Positions 55,620-64,000 of a stretch of 64,000 bases of DNA are shown in pieces (within the stretch, counting starts at the first letter, position 1; each line of letters starts with the position of its first letter). Source of the stretch: Hyperoodon ampullatus. Taxonomy: Eukaryota > Chordata > Mammalia > Artiodactyla > Ziphiidae. Both the position numbers and the translations under genes were made by a program. The stretch is taken from NCBI GenBank assembly GCA_949752795.1, contig OX457057.1, positions 97,801,513 to 97,865,512 of the forward strand, in the 5' to 3' direction. The notes below the pieces were generated by a model. It was not told the origin of the DNA. It ran no database searches and saw only the letters and a list, made by a program, of their open reading frames with translations.

Positions 55620-55775
55620 TCTGTGGCACCCCCAAATCCCCTCACTTCCTGATTAGATGCTGCATTTCCCGAGGACAGGAGTCCATTCAGTACCATATGC
55701 ATCTCTTCACGTGCCCCTCAGAACCTAAGGAAGGGGCCCTAAGCTCAAAAAACATGCACTGAATGGATAGATCTG
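55620..55775 (+). repeat. L2-like 3'-end fragment
   Basis: 'gatgctgcatttcccgagga' and 'aacatgcactgaatggatag' give a weak plus L2 terminal signature. Confidence 0.4.
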
Positions 55776-55789
55776 ATCCTGGCACCCTC

Positions 55790-56235
55790 CAGCTTCCTCA
55801 GCAACTCCTCGTGGTAAAGTCAAATGTTGTGTGTATGACCTCCAGGCCTCTCTCCCACTTCTACACTTCCTCCCCAGCTCCAATCATTCCAGAATATACT
55901 GCCCAGAGCCCACTACACTGTCAGTTACCTCTCCTGGCCTCTGTGCATGCTGTTCCCTCTCTCTGGAAATCCCTTCCCCATTTCTGTACCTGGTGTACTA
56001 TTGCTCTCAATGCAGCTCCAAGGTCTCCTCCTCCTAGAAGCGCTCCTGACTCCCCACCCACTCACCTGCTTCAAATCCCATCCAGCACTGCTGCTCTGTG
56101 TGGGAGCAGTGTGTTCACAAGGCCGAGAGCTCCTTGAGGGCAGAGATGGGTCTTCTTCAATGATTTTAGCCCTAGTGACTGGGGCCGGGCAGTTGGTAGG
56201 TGCTCAATGTTCATTAAGTGAACGAGTTAATTAAT
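55790..56235 (+). repeat. L2 LINE 3' part
   Basis: 'tggcctctgtgcatgctgtt', 'ccctctctctggaaatccct', 'gagagctccttgagggcaga' and 'ttggtaggtgctcaatgttc' are plus L2 blocks in order. Confidence 0.87.
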
Positions 56236-56740
56236 GTCTGAAGAAGTGCCAGTGTTTTCAGAGGTACATGTCTAATTTTCCTCTTGAGTCCTGGCTCCCA
56301 CCTGCAAGAAGGGGTGAAACTCCCTTGGGGCCCAGAGTGTCTAAGATGGCATGAGTCCACAGTTTAGGACCCCCCAAAACTCAGCTCTAGAAAGACCCCT
56401 ATTTGAAGTTGGCTTTAAAATTAGGCATATAGTCCATGACCTTATTTTTCAAATTCAAGGAAGAACCAGAACATGAGTTCTACTGCTGTGTTCTAAAAAT
56501 ATTTTTTCTATGGTTTTCTGCTTTCTTCATAATAAAATAGCTTTGGCATGACAGTCTTCTTGTATAAGTGAAATAGTGTTTTATGACCTATTTATTTATT
56601 GTTTATGAAATAGCTTTAAGGGAAGCAAATATCTGACATAAGGCAGGGACAAAGGGAGGGGAGAGGGGCTCCAGGCAAGATAGTTCCTTGTCCCCTGAAG
56701 CAGGCCCTGAGCCTGGTGCAGGGATATTGGCACCAGAGCC
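56236..56740. other. Unassigned AT-rich sequence
   Basis: AT-rich at 56480-56650. No repeat recognised. Confidence 0.4.
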
Positions 56741-56744
56741 CAGA

Positions 56745-56850
56745 GTCAATCGTCCTCAATCAATCAGCAAATATTTATTGAGTGGTTACAGCATGGGGAG
56801 CTGCAGCTGAGTAGAAGGGAAAATGTGTGTGAACCCAGTTTACTTTCCAT
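56745..56850 (-). repeat. L2 LINE 3'-tail fragment
   Basis: 'caatcagcaaatatttattg' followed by 'agtggttacagcatggggag' is a reverse L2 end. Confidence 0.6.
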
Positions 56851-56889
56851 GGCCGGTTCCCTCTGGCCATATCATCACTACTACTTCTA

Positions 56890-57125
56890 TGAATGATTGT
56901 AATTAACATTCATTGAACATCTTCTCTGCACCAAGGGTCTGGTTATCTCTGGTATTGACTTTTTATAAACTCTCTAAGGCATGTAGTATTATTTCCACTT
57001 AACAGATGAGGAATCTGGGGCTTAAAAGAGGTTCCTACGTGGCTCCAGGTTTTGCAGCTAGAAAGCAGATCTGGATCTGAAATCCAGTTTCAAACCCAAA
57101 GTCCTTTACTAGTGATGGCCAACAT
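56890..57125 (-). repeat. MIR SINE
   Basis: 'cattcattgaacatcttctc', 'taacagatgaggaatctggg' and 'tgcagctagaaagcagatct' follow reverse MIR order. Confidence 0.75.
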
Positions 57126-57149
57126 CTGCAGGCGTCTTCCAAGAGGACA

Positions 57150-57300
57150 GAGTATTTTCTAGGAAATTTCTAATTTGATACTAACACTACTCACGGGAGT
57201 TCACAATTGTTATAATCCTCATTTTGCAGATGAAGAAACTGAGGTGCAGAGAGTTCCAGCAAGTTGTCAAAGTCCCTGTCTGAGGTGAAGACAAATCCTG
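57150..57300 (-). repeat. MIR SINE
   Basis: 'ttgcagatgaagaaactgag' and 'gtgcagagagttccagcaag' form a second, adjacent reverse MIR core. Confidence 0.7.
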
Positions 57301-57410
57301 CAACACCACACTGAGGACTGGATCATCTAATTTTGGCCCCTGCTTGCCTTCTAGCACAGAGCTGGGCAATGTAGTCTCTTAGAAGGAATTAATTCCGGGA
57401 ACGGAATTCT

Positions 57411-57538
57411 TTTCTTTTCTTTTTTTTTGGCGGCACCGTGTGGCTTGTGGGATCTTAGTTCCCCATCCAGGGATCGAACCCAGGCCCCCTGCAATGGAAG
57501 CGTGGAGTCCTAACCACTGGACTACCAGGGAATTCCCA
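57411..57538 (-). mobile_element. tRNA-derived cetartiodactyl SINE, short older variant
   Basis: Reverse-oriented, 128 bp, head 'ctaccagggaattcc', internal 'agggatcgaacccaggcc', T-rich left end. Target duplication ggaacggaattct / ggaacagaattct at 57398-57410 and 57539-57551. Middle sequence matches the copy at 12223-12438 better than the short CHR copies. Confidence 0.92.
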
Positions 57539-57551
57539 GGAACAGAATTCT

Positions 57552-58180
57552 AACCTAACAGCCCCAAAGAGCCCCCAGGCATCGTCGTAGGACTGCCTGG
57601 ATTCTGTCCCAGACTCCTGTTCCTGGGAGGAGAGAAGTGAAGGGCGCTCCAGGCCTGATGACCAGGCTGCTCTGGGGGCTAGCAGCCCCACGCCTGGGAG
57701 ATGGAATGTGAGGGAGAGGGCGGGAGCTGTACCGGCTGGACAATCAGGAGGCTTTCTGATGAATGGACCGATTGGTAGTTGTGGTTCTGTGGGCCAATTG
57801 TGGTTAGGGGAAGGAAAGAGGCTCCCAAGGAACACTGCATTCCTGTTTCTGACAGCAACTCCAAGTGGGAGCTGGGAGCACAGACCCTGTCCACCCCCTT
57901 GGCTCCAGGATGAAGCCTGCCCCTCAACAACCCCGCACCCTCCTGGCCCCCAGAGCAGGGCTCTCTCCACAGCAGGATCCAGAGGAATGTTCACAGTAGG
58001 AGAGGGGCTTTTCTGGGGTGGAAGCAGCCTTGGCCATGTGCCGCCTCCACCCCTGCCCCCATTGTTGCCTGGCTAGGGCACTGCTGAGGAGGCAATAGCA
58101 CAGCCGCTCTGGAGTCCTCTTTTAATGGAGTCTCGAGTAGCACTGACTGGACAACAGGCGCAGTGCCCTCTCGGTCTCAC
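57552..58180. other. Unassigned GC-rich sequence
   Basis: No repeat or supported exon; open frames on both strands lack domains. Confidence 0.4.
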
Positions 58181-58184
58181 TATT

Positions 58185-58440
58185 CCTTAATAATGATAGC
58201 TCTCCCCCTTATATGGCACCCATTATATTCCAGCCAATGTATTAAGCATTTTATACATAATAACTCAACTTTACAGAAGGCCTATGAGGAAGATGCCATT
58301 ATTATCCCCATTTTACGGATAAGGAAGCTGAGGCACAGAAAGGTTAAGTAACCTACCCAGGAACACAGAGCTAGCAAGAGGCTTGGGATTTTAACCCAAG
58401 CATTATGGCCGCAGAGCTAATGCTCTTACCACACTTCACT
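58185..58440 (-). repeat. MIR SINE, near full length
   Basis: 'ttattatccccattttacgg', 'aagctgaggcacagaaaggt', 'taagtaacctacccaggaac' and 'agagctagcaagaggcttgg', ending 'gctcttaccacacttcactg'. Confidence 0.92.
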
Positions 58441-58965
58441 GCTCCACCCATGAGGGCTGCTCGGACTCTTCCTACTCCTCAGGGAAAAGTGCACAGCACC
58501 AGCCAGTGGAAAGGAGATTTGCCGTCTGGCTGAAGGGCCTGGGGCTGGGCTAGGACCGTGGCCCGGGGCTTAGGGCAGCCACAGAGATGAGGGCTGCAGA
58601 CTGGAGGGGGCGTCACTCTTGCCTCTCCTCCCCTCACATAGGGCAACCCTGGAAAGTCTTACCTCCTGACTCATGTCCGTGCTCTGGGCCTCCCCATCCC
58701 AACTAGCTGGGCACTCTCGTGAGGAAGCCTCCTTTTGGACTTCCCAGTTGGCATTGGGCAAACCAACATAAAGAACCAAGGCAAGGAATAGCCTTAAATC
58801 ACAAGAGGTGGGAGAAAGGGGTCTGTCCCCCAGCTGTATCTGGGACTAGAACCCTTCCAACCCTCAGGCTCTTCTCTGCTCCAGGTTTCTGGCTCCCTTC
58901 AGTGACTTCCAGAAGCCAAGTGGCTCCTGGTGCACTTCATACATTTCCCCATCATCACACTCACT
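58441..58965. other. Unassigned sequence
   Basis: No repeat or exon recognised. Confidence 0.4.
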
Positions 58966-58969
58966 GCCT

Positions 58970-59095
58970 CAAGTTGGATTGTCCCTGAGGAGTCTGTCTC
59001 CCTGGCAGGCTGTGAGCAGGGAGGGCATGTAATGCAACTGATGAGGATGAACGCAGGGCCCAGCACACAGCAGACATTCAAAAATGCCTATTGCA
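58970..59095 (+). repeat. L2 LINE 3'-end fragment
   Basis: 'aggctgtgagcagggagggc' and 'gcccagcacacagcagacat' then 'tcaaaaatgcc' fit a plus L2 terminus. Confidence 0.55.
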
Positions 59096-59680
59096 TTAAC
59101 ACATGATTACAGATGGTGTAGATTTTCACTTCCTTTTTCCAGGTAATTCTCTGCCTTATTTGCTCTGAAGTCATGCAGGGCCAAAGATAGGAAGTATGCT
59201 TATCTGTTGCTTGGAAACCAGCAGACACATGATCCTCTTCATGATTCTTTTTTTTCCAATGACGGTTAGGACAAACTTTCATTCTAGAAGGGTCTTCAGC
59301 TAAGGAGTTATAACTCTAGCAGGTAGGGAGGGTACTCGGGAAGCCAAAATTCATGCAAATAAATTTTTTCTTCACTTCTAGGTTAGATTGATCAGCTCTG
59401 AGGACTTCATGAGCACCTGAGAGAGCCTGTCCAGGTCTAGAAGATGGTGCCCAGCCTCCTGGCGTTGGCAGGAAGCTCAGGGCAGAAGAAAGAGCTGGAC
59501 ACCTGGTACAGACGGCCTCCCAGAATGCCTCCCCTTCAGAGGCAAGACTCCTGGTGGCATGGCGCTGAAGCCAGCACAAGTGTTTTTGTACCTGCAGGGA
59601 CAAGGGGTATAGCTGGCTGTCCTCCAAGGGAAAGATCTGGTCTCAACACTTCTATCAGTCATTTTCCAAAGTATCAAATA
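59096..59680. other. Unassigned sequence
   Basis: No repeat or exon recognised. Confidence 0.4.
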
Positions 59681-59684
59681 TTGG

Positions 59685-60130
59685 TTCTTGGTAGTTTACC
59701 AAATACAAGGTCTTCACAGCAGCCCTGAGAAGTCAACTGGCTGGGAGCTACTATTCCCATTCATTATTTATTTATTTATTTAAATTTATTTTTGGCTGCG
59801 TTGGGTCTTCGTTGCTGGGTGTGGGCTTTCTCTAGTTGCGGTGAGCGGGGGCTACTCTTCCTTGCGATGCATGGGCTACTCATCGCGGCAGCTTCTCTTG
59901 TTGTGGCTCAAGGGCTCTAGAGCACAGGCTCAGTAGTTGTGGCGCATGGGCTTAGTTGCTCCGCAGCATGTGGGATCTTCCTGGATCGATCCTGGATCGA
60001 TCTCTTTTTCCCCTGCATTGGCAGGCGGATTCTTAACCAGTGAGCCACCAGGGAAGTCCCAACCATTCCCATTCAACTGATGAGAAACCCAGTCCAACGT
60101 CCCTCCGTTATGGCCACTTTACCACTTTCG
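59685..60130 (-). repeat. MIR-like SINE split by CHR SINE
   Basis: 'ggtcttcacagcagccctga' left of the SINE and 'attcaactgatgagaaaccc' right of it fit the reverse MIR core once the SINE at 59764-60064 is removed. Confidence 0.5.
59764..60064 (-). mobile_element. CHR-type SINE, long form with internal 11-bp duplication
   Basis: Reverse-oriented copy with head 'ccaccagggaagtcc' and TTTA tail. Target duplication attcccattca at 59753-59763 and 60065-60075. A perfect 11-bp tandem repeat, cctggatcgat at 59980-59990 and 59991-60001, disrupts the region of the Pol III B box. Confidence 0.93.
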
Positions 60131-60395
60131 TGCTGCCCCCCCCCAACCCCGCTCACCACTGCCCTATAAAAAGGGAGAAGGCATGACTAGAAAGGCAGCC
60201 CACAGAGTAATAGACCTGGGTGGGGCAGCACAGGAGATGGGTTAGTTGGGGCATCTTAGCACACTCTGGCCATCTCTGCAGCACCTTGCCAGGAGCACGG
60301 GGACAGGAAAGCAGCATTTCCTCTGCAGCCCCAAGCTTCCAAGGCTATGCTATCCACCCCCAGTCCACTTCTTAAAGAGCCCTGGGCCACTTTAG
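60131..60395. other. Unassigned sequence
   Basis: Contains 'ctataaaaag' at about 60162-60171, but no other promoter element. No repeat recognised. Confidence 0.35.
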
Positions 60396-60396
60396 T

Positions 60397-60553
60397 GGAA
60401 AGAAGAAAGAGAGAGAGAAGAAAATGAAGGAGGAAGAGGAAGAGGAGGCGGGAGAGAGGAGGGAAGGAAAATGAAAGGAATGAAGAGGGAATGAAATAAA
60501 GGGGGAAAGAAAGAAATAAAGAGGGGGAGAAGAAAGAGAGAAAGAGAGCGGGA

Positions 60554-60597
<44 letters not shown>

Positions 60598-60685
60598 AAA
60601 AAGAGAGAGAGAGAGAGAGAGAGGGAGGGAGGGAGGGAGGAAGGAAGGAAGGAAGAAAGAAAATGAAAGAGAAAGAAAGGAGTCC
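60397..60685 (+). repeat. Polypurine tract (GA, GAAA, GGAA, GGGA repeats)
   Basis: About 290 bp that is almost all purine on the plus strand with few C/T interruptions. Successive blocks: irregular GA-rich, pure (GAAA)n at 60552-60599, (GA)n about 60603-60623, (GGGA)n and (GGAA)n to 60650. Such tracts can form triplex (H-) DNA and are length-variable. Confidence 0.95.
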
Positions 60686-60689
60686 TTTG

Positions 60690-61665
60690 TGATAGACGTC
60701 AACTCCCTAGAGAAGATCTCAAGGGGAAATTGCCTGTCAAATAATTTCAAAGAAATGACATTTTGACAACTAGCAAATGAAGCTTTCCTCCCACTTCCTC
60801 CCATCCGTCTCCATTTCTCTCTTTTCTGTCTCTCTCCTCCCACCCTTGCTTCATTCCCCTGACAAGCAGGGTCCCTCTGGTACTCCCTTCTGCCCTCCTC
60901 CAGGGTGGGTCAGCTGAGCACTGCCTTCTTGATGATGCTACATTAGGAAATCATTGAAACCCCAAATCTTGGATTGTTCCAAATTCCTCTATGCCTCCCC
61001 CAGGACCCTGCTCCGGACATAACTCCACCAGTAGTCAGCAGGGAGAACAGCAGCTACTCTGACCAGGGAGAACACAGGGGATCCAGAGTTGGGTCAATCC
61101 AGGCCTCGGTCCTGAGGCCCCCACCCCACACTGCACCAATCACGTGTGACTTTGGAGGAGGTGGCTTCGCCTGTCTGAGACTCTGTTTGCTCATTTGAGG
61201 CAATATGGGTGGAACAGCTTCTAGGTCAGGTCTGTGGTTCCAACACTCTGTGACCACCAATGGGCACACACAGGCTCGCACGGGTGTAAACAGCTAAGGA
61301 GCCACATGCAGATGGAAACCATCCTGCTGGCTTGGCCCTGAGATTCAGCCAGAACCTGCCTGCCCAAGGTCTCCCAGCCAGACAGGCAGGGGCTGGAGTA
61401 TCCGCCCAGTGCAGGAGAGAGCCAAGGAGATGCTGTCCAGGGGAGCCCTACCAGGCACACCATAAGTTCTTCCAGCCTCAATTTCTCCATGTCTGGTGGT
61501 AAAGCTCGCCTGAGGTCAAGCAGATTCACAACCTCTCCTTTTAAGGTAACAGAGATGAGACAGCTGCAAGTCCCACTGTGGAGTCACGGTCACCTTGCTC
61601 ATCCCTCTGCAGCTCCACACAGGCAGAAACTCCCAGCATCCCATAGCCTACAATTCTAAAGTGTT
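60690..61665. other. Unassigned sequence
   Basis: A faint plus-strand MIR-like piece near 61170-61200 ('tctgtttgctcatttgaggc'). Otherwise nothing recognised. Confidence 0.35.
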
Positions 61666-61669
61666 CTTT

Positions 61670-61905
61670 CATAACCAAGCACTTATTCTGTGCTGTTCAT
61701 TGCCCTAGAGACCCCCATTTGTCACCCATTTGACCTCTCATCCACTCCTTGGGGAAAGGGCTTATCGTCGCCATTGTCAAATGAAGAAAGAGGGACTCAG
61801 AAGGAATAAAGGCTTTGTCTAAAGTCACACAGCAAATGAATGGCAGAGCTGGGACTGAAGTCTGGCATTGGGACTTGCAAGTTTACCGCACTACTGTAGT
61901 GTCAT
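61670..61905 (-). repeat. MIR SINE
   Basis: 'ccaagcacttattctgtgct', 'aaagtcacacagcaaatgaa' and 'tggcagagctgggactgaag' fit reverse MIR. Confidence 0.8.
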
Positions 61906-61934
61906 TGCTTAAGACGCATTCGAGTGGGCAGATA

Positions 61935-62185
61935 ATACTAATACTAATGATAATGCTAATACCAATAGCACTTACTACCTTCAGGTCCTGGGCTAAACAC
62001 TTCACAGGCATCATCCTACTAAATCCTCAACACTTTGGTGAGAAATATAAACGTCTCCGTTTTATAGATGAAGACACTGAGGCTAAGAGAGGTTTGTCCC
62101 AAGTCATACAACAAATGACTGGGCAGAGTTGCAAGGTCAGATAGCTTGTAAGTGGTGGAATCAGGGTTCAAATCTGGGGGTGTAA
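61935..62185 (-). repeat. MIR SINE, near full length
   Basis: 'ggtcctgggctaaacacttc', 'tttatagatgaagacactga', 'ggctaagagaggtttgtccc' and 'gtggtggaatcagggttcaa' in reverse MIR order. Immediately follows another MIR in the same orientation. Confidence 0.88.
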
Positions 62186-62495
62186 AGAATTTCCGTTAGG
62201 GGAAACAAGAACCCAAGGCTTGTGCTGACAGAGGAAGGCTGACTTCCAGAGGCAGAGCTATGTCCTAACACTGGCTTCAGTGAGCCCACAGCGTCGGTCA
62301 GGTGAAGGAGGGAGCAGGTAAAATTTTACTCCCAGTTCAACAAGTCAGAGGTTTATCTCCTCACATCACTTCCTCTAACCTCTTATCAGTCCTCAGAACA
62401 AGTGGTGTCAACATGTTATCTTAAATCATTTTGTACTGGGACCACTTGACAATGCCCAGGGGAAGTAAGCCCTCAGACTCCTTCCTCTGGCTGGA
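62186..62495. other. Unassigned sequence
   Basis: No repeat or exon recognised. Confidence 0.4.
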
Positions 62496-62499
62496 CTCT

Positions 62500-62682
62500 G
62501 TCTCTGGCCTTCCTTCCTCAAGTTTCTGAACATCCAGGCCTGCCCCACACCCTTTAAGCTCTGACTACTCCCAAACCTATGAAAGCAGGGATATGCCGAC
62601 ATGTCCATCATCACATTCCCAGGCCTAGCTCAGTGCCTGGCACATAGTAGCCACTTGGTGCACATTTATTAAATGAATGAAT
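62500..62682 (+). repeat. L2 LINE 3' end with ATGA tail
   Basis: 'agctcagtgcctggcacata', 'gtagccacttggtgcacatt' and 'tattaaatgaatgaatt' are the plus L2 terminus and its short tandem tail. Confidence 0.85.
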
Positions 62683-62699
62683 TATTCTCTAATGGCCTC

Positions 62700-63140
62700 A
62701 TTCGATCACTATCAACTGGGTATCTATTATGTGCTGGGCACTTTCGATTTGGAGGTAAACATGGGACCAGCTTGGAGGAACTCTCAGTCCAGGGTGGGGG
62801 TGAAGTTTCAGTCTGATGATCCAGAATATAACTATCAGCACCACCTGAAATACTTTTTGGAATAATGTGGAGAATGAATGAATGAAAGACAAACAACTTA
62901 GGGAGACCACAGAGAAAGGAGCCAAATTCAGTGAGACCACAGGAAAAGGAACCATTGATCTGCCTGAGGAGTCAAAGAAGGCTTTGCTGGTGAAGGATGT
63001 GGTGTGATTTCAGCCTTGAAGGGTGAGATGTTTGCCTTAAGGACAAGTGGGGAAAGGATAATTCTAAGCAGAGGAACCAGTATGAACAAGAGCATGCAGG
63101 TGTAAAATTACTTCTTGGGGCTGGAGCAAGTGACAAGAGA
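62700..63140 (-). repeat. L2 LINE 3' part
   Basis: 'tattatgtgctgggcacttt', 'ggaggaactctcagtccagg', 'gtcaaagaaggctttgctgg' and 'taattctaagcagaggaacc' are reverse L2 blocks. Abuts the opposite L2 tail to tail. Confidence 0.85.
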
Positions 63141-63784
63141 TGCCCCTTCCAGACCTGGCTGTATATCATGTATTTCCCAGGGGCTGGGGTTGGGTGGAGT
63201 CACAGAGAGATTGAAACATTGAACCATAGTGAATTGAAGAAAGAGAGAGCTCCTGAATTTGGCATTATGATTAATAGGCTCCTCCTATTAGGCCTCATTT
63301 AGATTCATTCTCATGTAGAGACAAAATGTGATTAATCATCTTAGTAAATGCATTTCCAAAAGCATCAAGGGAAATCTAGGGCCCAGGTGCCAATCTCCTC
63401 AGGTCTGGAGGCTCAGAAGGGAGCATGGGTAACAGCCAGCATTTACATCACCTGCAGGTCAGGTGCTGGGAGAATCTCCTAGCACACAGCAGAGCCTCCC
63501 AGCTCCCTGTCACAGGACACAACTCATCCCCTTCTGGCCAGGTAGTTAGGCTCCCTGCCTCTACCCTGACACCAGAACAGGAGACAGAGGCTGGGCGGGC
63601 GGCTTGGGGGCTGCATAAGAAGGAGAGGGCTGCCTACAAACCTGCTGACTCGGGTTCCACAAGGTGCTGCAGGAAGCGCAGCGGGGGAGGCCCCAGTCTC
63701 CAATGTTTGCCCCTGCCCTCAGGCCATTTCCTGCTCAGATTTGGGAATTTTCAGGCCTAGAGGGAAAGTCCCTTGAAAGGAATA
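63141..63784. other. Unassigned sequence next to CpG-rich edge
   Basis: No repeat recognised. It contains the palindrome tgattaatca at 63329-63338, a GC box (gggcgg) at 63593-63598 and a weak TATA-like 'cataaga' at 63613-63619. Confidence 0.4.
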
Positions 63785-64000
63785 TTAGAAAGAGAGAGAG
63801 AACACCGGATCCGCCTGGAGAGCGCGGAAGGAAAGGCAAGGCTCTGTCCAGAGCCGGCGCGCTGGAGGGAGGGAAGCGGTGAAGCCCGCGTTACTTTCTC
63901 GAAGGCTTCGGCGTTGAGCACAGCAAACAAGGCGACTGGAAGACGAGCGGAGAAGACCAGCCCGCGGGGTGGGGGCGGGGAGGCGGTTCAGTGGGCCTCT
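63785..64000. promoter_or_regulatory. Left edge of a probable CpG island
   Basis: About twenty CpG dinucleotides occur in roughly 200 bp, against marked CpG scarcity in the rest of the window outside young SINEs. The cluster includes 'gccggcgcgc' and 'cccgcgggg' and a strong GC box, gggggcgggg at 63971-63980, of the Sp1/KLF type. The segment runs off the window, so the transcript, strand and gene cannot be determined. No repeat explains the CpG content. Confidence 0.7.

Noticed and set aside
60162..60171. TATA-box-like 'ctataaaaag'
   Set aside because: Isolated; no initiator, GC box, CpG cluster or downstream exon accompanies it.

Overview
The window is vertebrate, mammalian nuclear DNA, almost certainly from a cetacean. 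The main evidence is nine copies of a tRNA-derived SINE that starts with the 'cttccctggtggc' head and carries the 'cccacatgccgcggagc' block, which is the CHR-type SINE of whales, dolphins and related cetartiodactyls. Three L1 copies share one distinctive 3' end ('gctgattcactttgttata', then 'gtaaagcaattatactc'). Ancient mammalian repeats (MIR, L2, L3/CR1, MLT1, hAT-Charlie) fill much of the rest. I recognise no protein-coding exon, tRNA, rRNA or other structural RNA gene. The open reading frames are short, have no recognisable domains, and mostly sit in repeats or in GC-rich sequence that lacks stops by chance.

Layout. 1-11.8 kb: MIR fragments, two old L1 3' ends, an L2 fragment, two SINEs, and a strong splice-acceptor/donor pair around a 57-bp candidate exon near 9.1 kb. 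11.8-13.6 kb: an old L3/CR1 LINE interrupted by an old L1 end that itself contains a SINE. 13.7-17.2 kb: an MLT1 LTR, then an LTR-like element split by a 2.2-kb L1 with a 15-bp target-site duplication. 18.4-20.6 kb: an L2 interrupted by an old L1 (13-bp duplication) and by a younger L1. 21-29 kb: MIR, MER5-like, an old L1 split by an MLT1 LTR, and an L1/HAL1 ORF1-like stretch. 29-40 kb: GC-richer, mostly unrecognised single-copy sequence with scattered MIR, L2 and SINEs. 40.4-42.9 kb: an unusually long L2 with eroded reverse-transcriptase and endonuclease signatures and a palindromic DNA transposon inside it. 43-56 kb: many L2 fragments in both orientations, a SINE, a second young L1, and a hAT element inside a MIR. 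56-63 kb: MIRs, two SINEs and a polypurine tract of about 290 bp. 63.8-64.0 kb: an abrupt CpG-rich, GC-box-bearing edge that looks like the start of a CpG island, so a promoter may lie at or just beyond the right end.

The genes do not form a pathway here. The readable content is a stratified record of transposon insertions. Family names come from recognising consensus features by eye; boundaries of ancient repeats are approximate (tens of bases). Boundaries of SINEs and young L1s are set by target-site duplications read directly. No new defence, biosynthetic or mobile system is evident.
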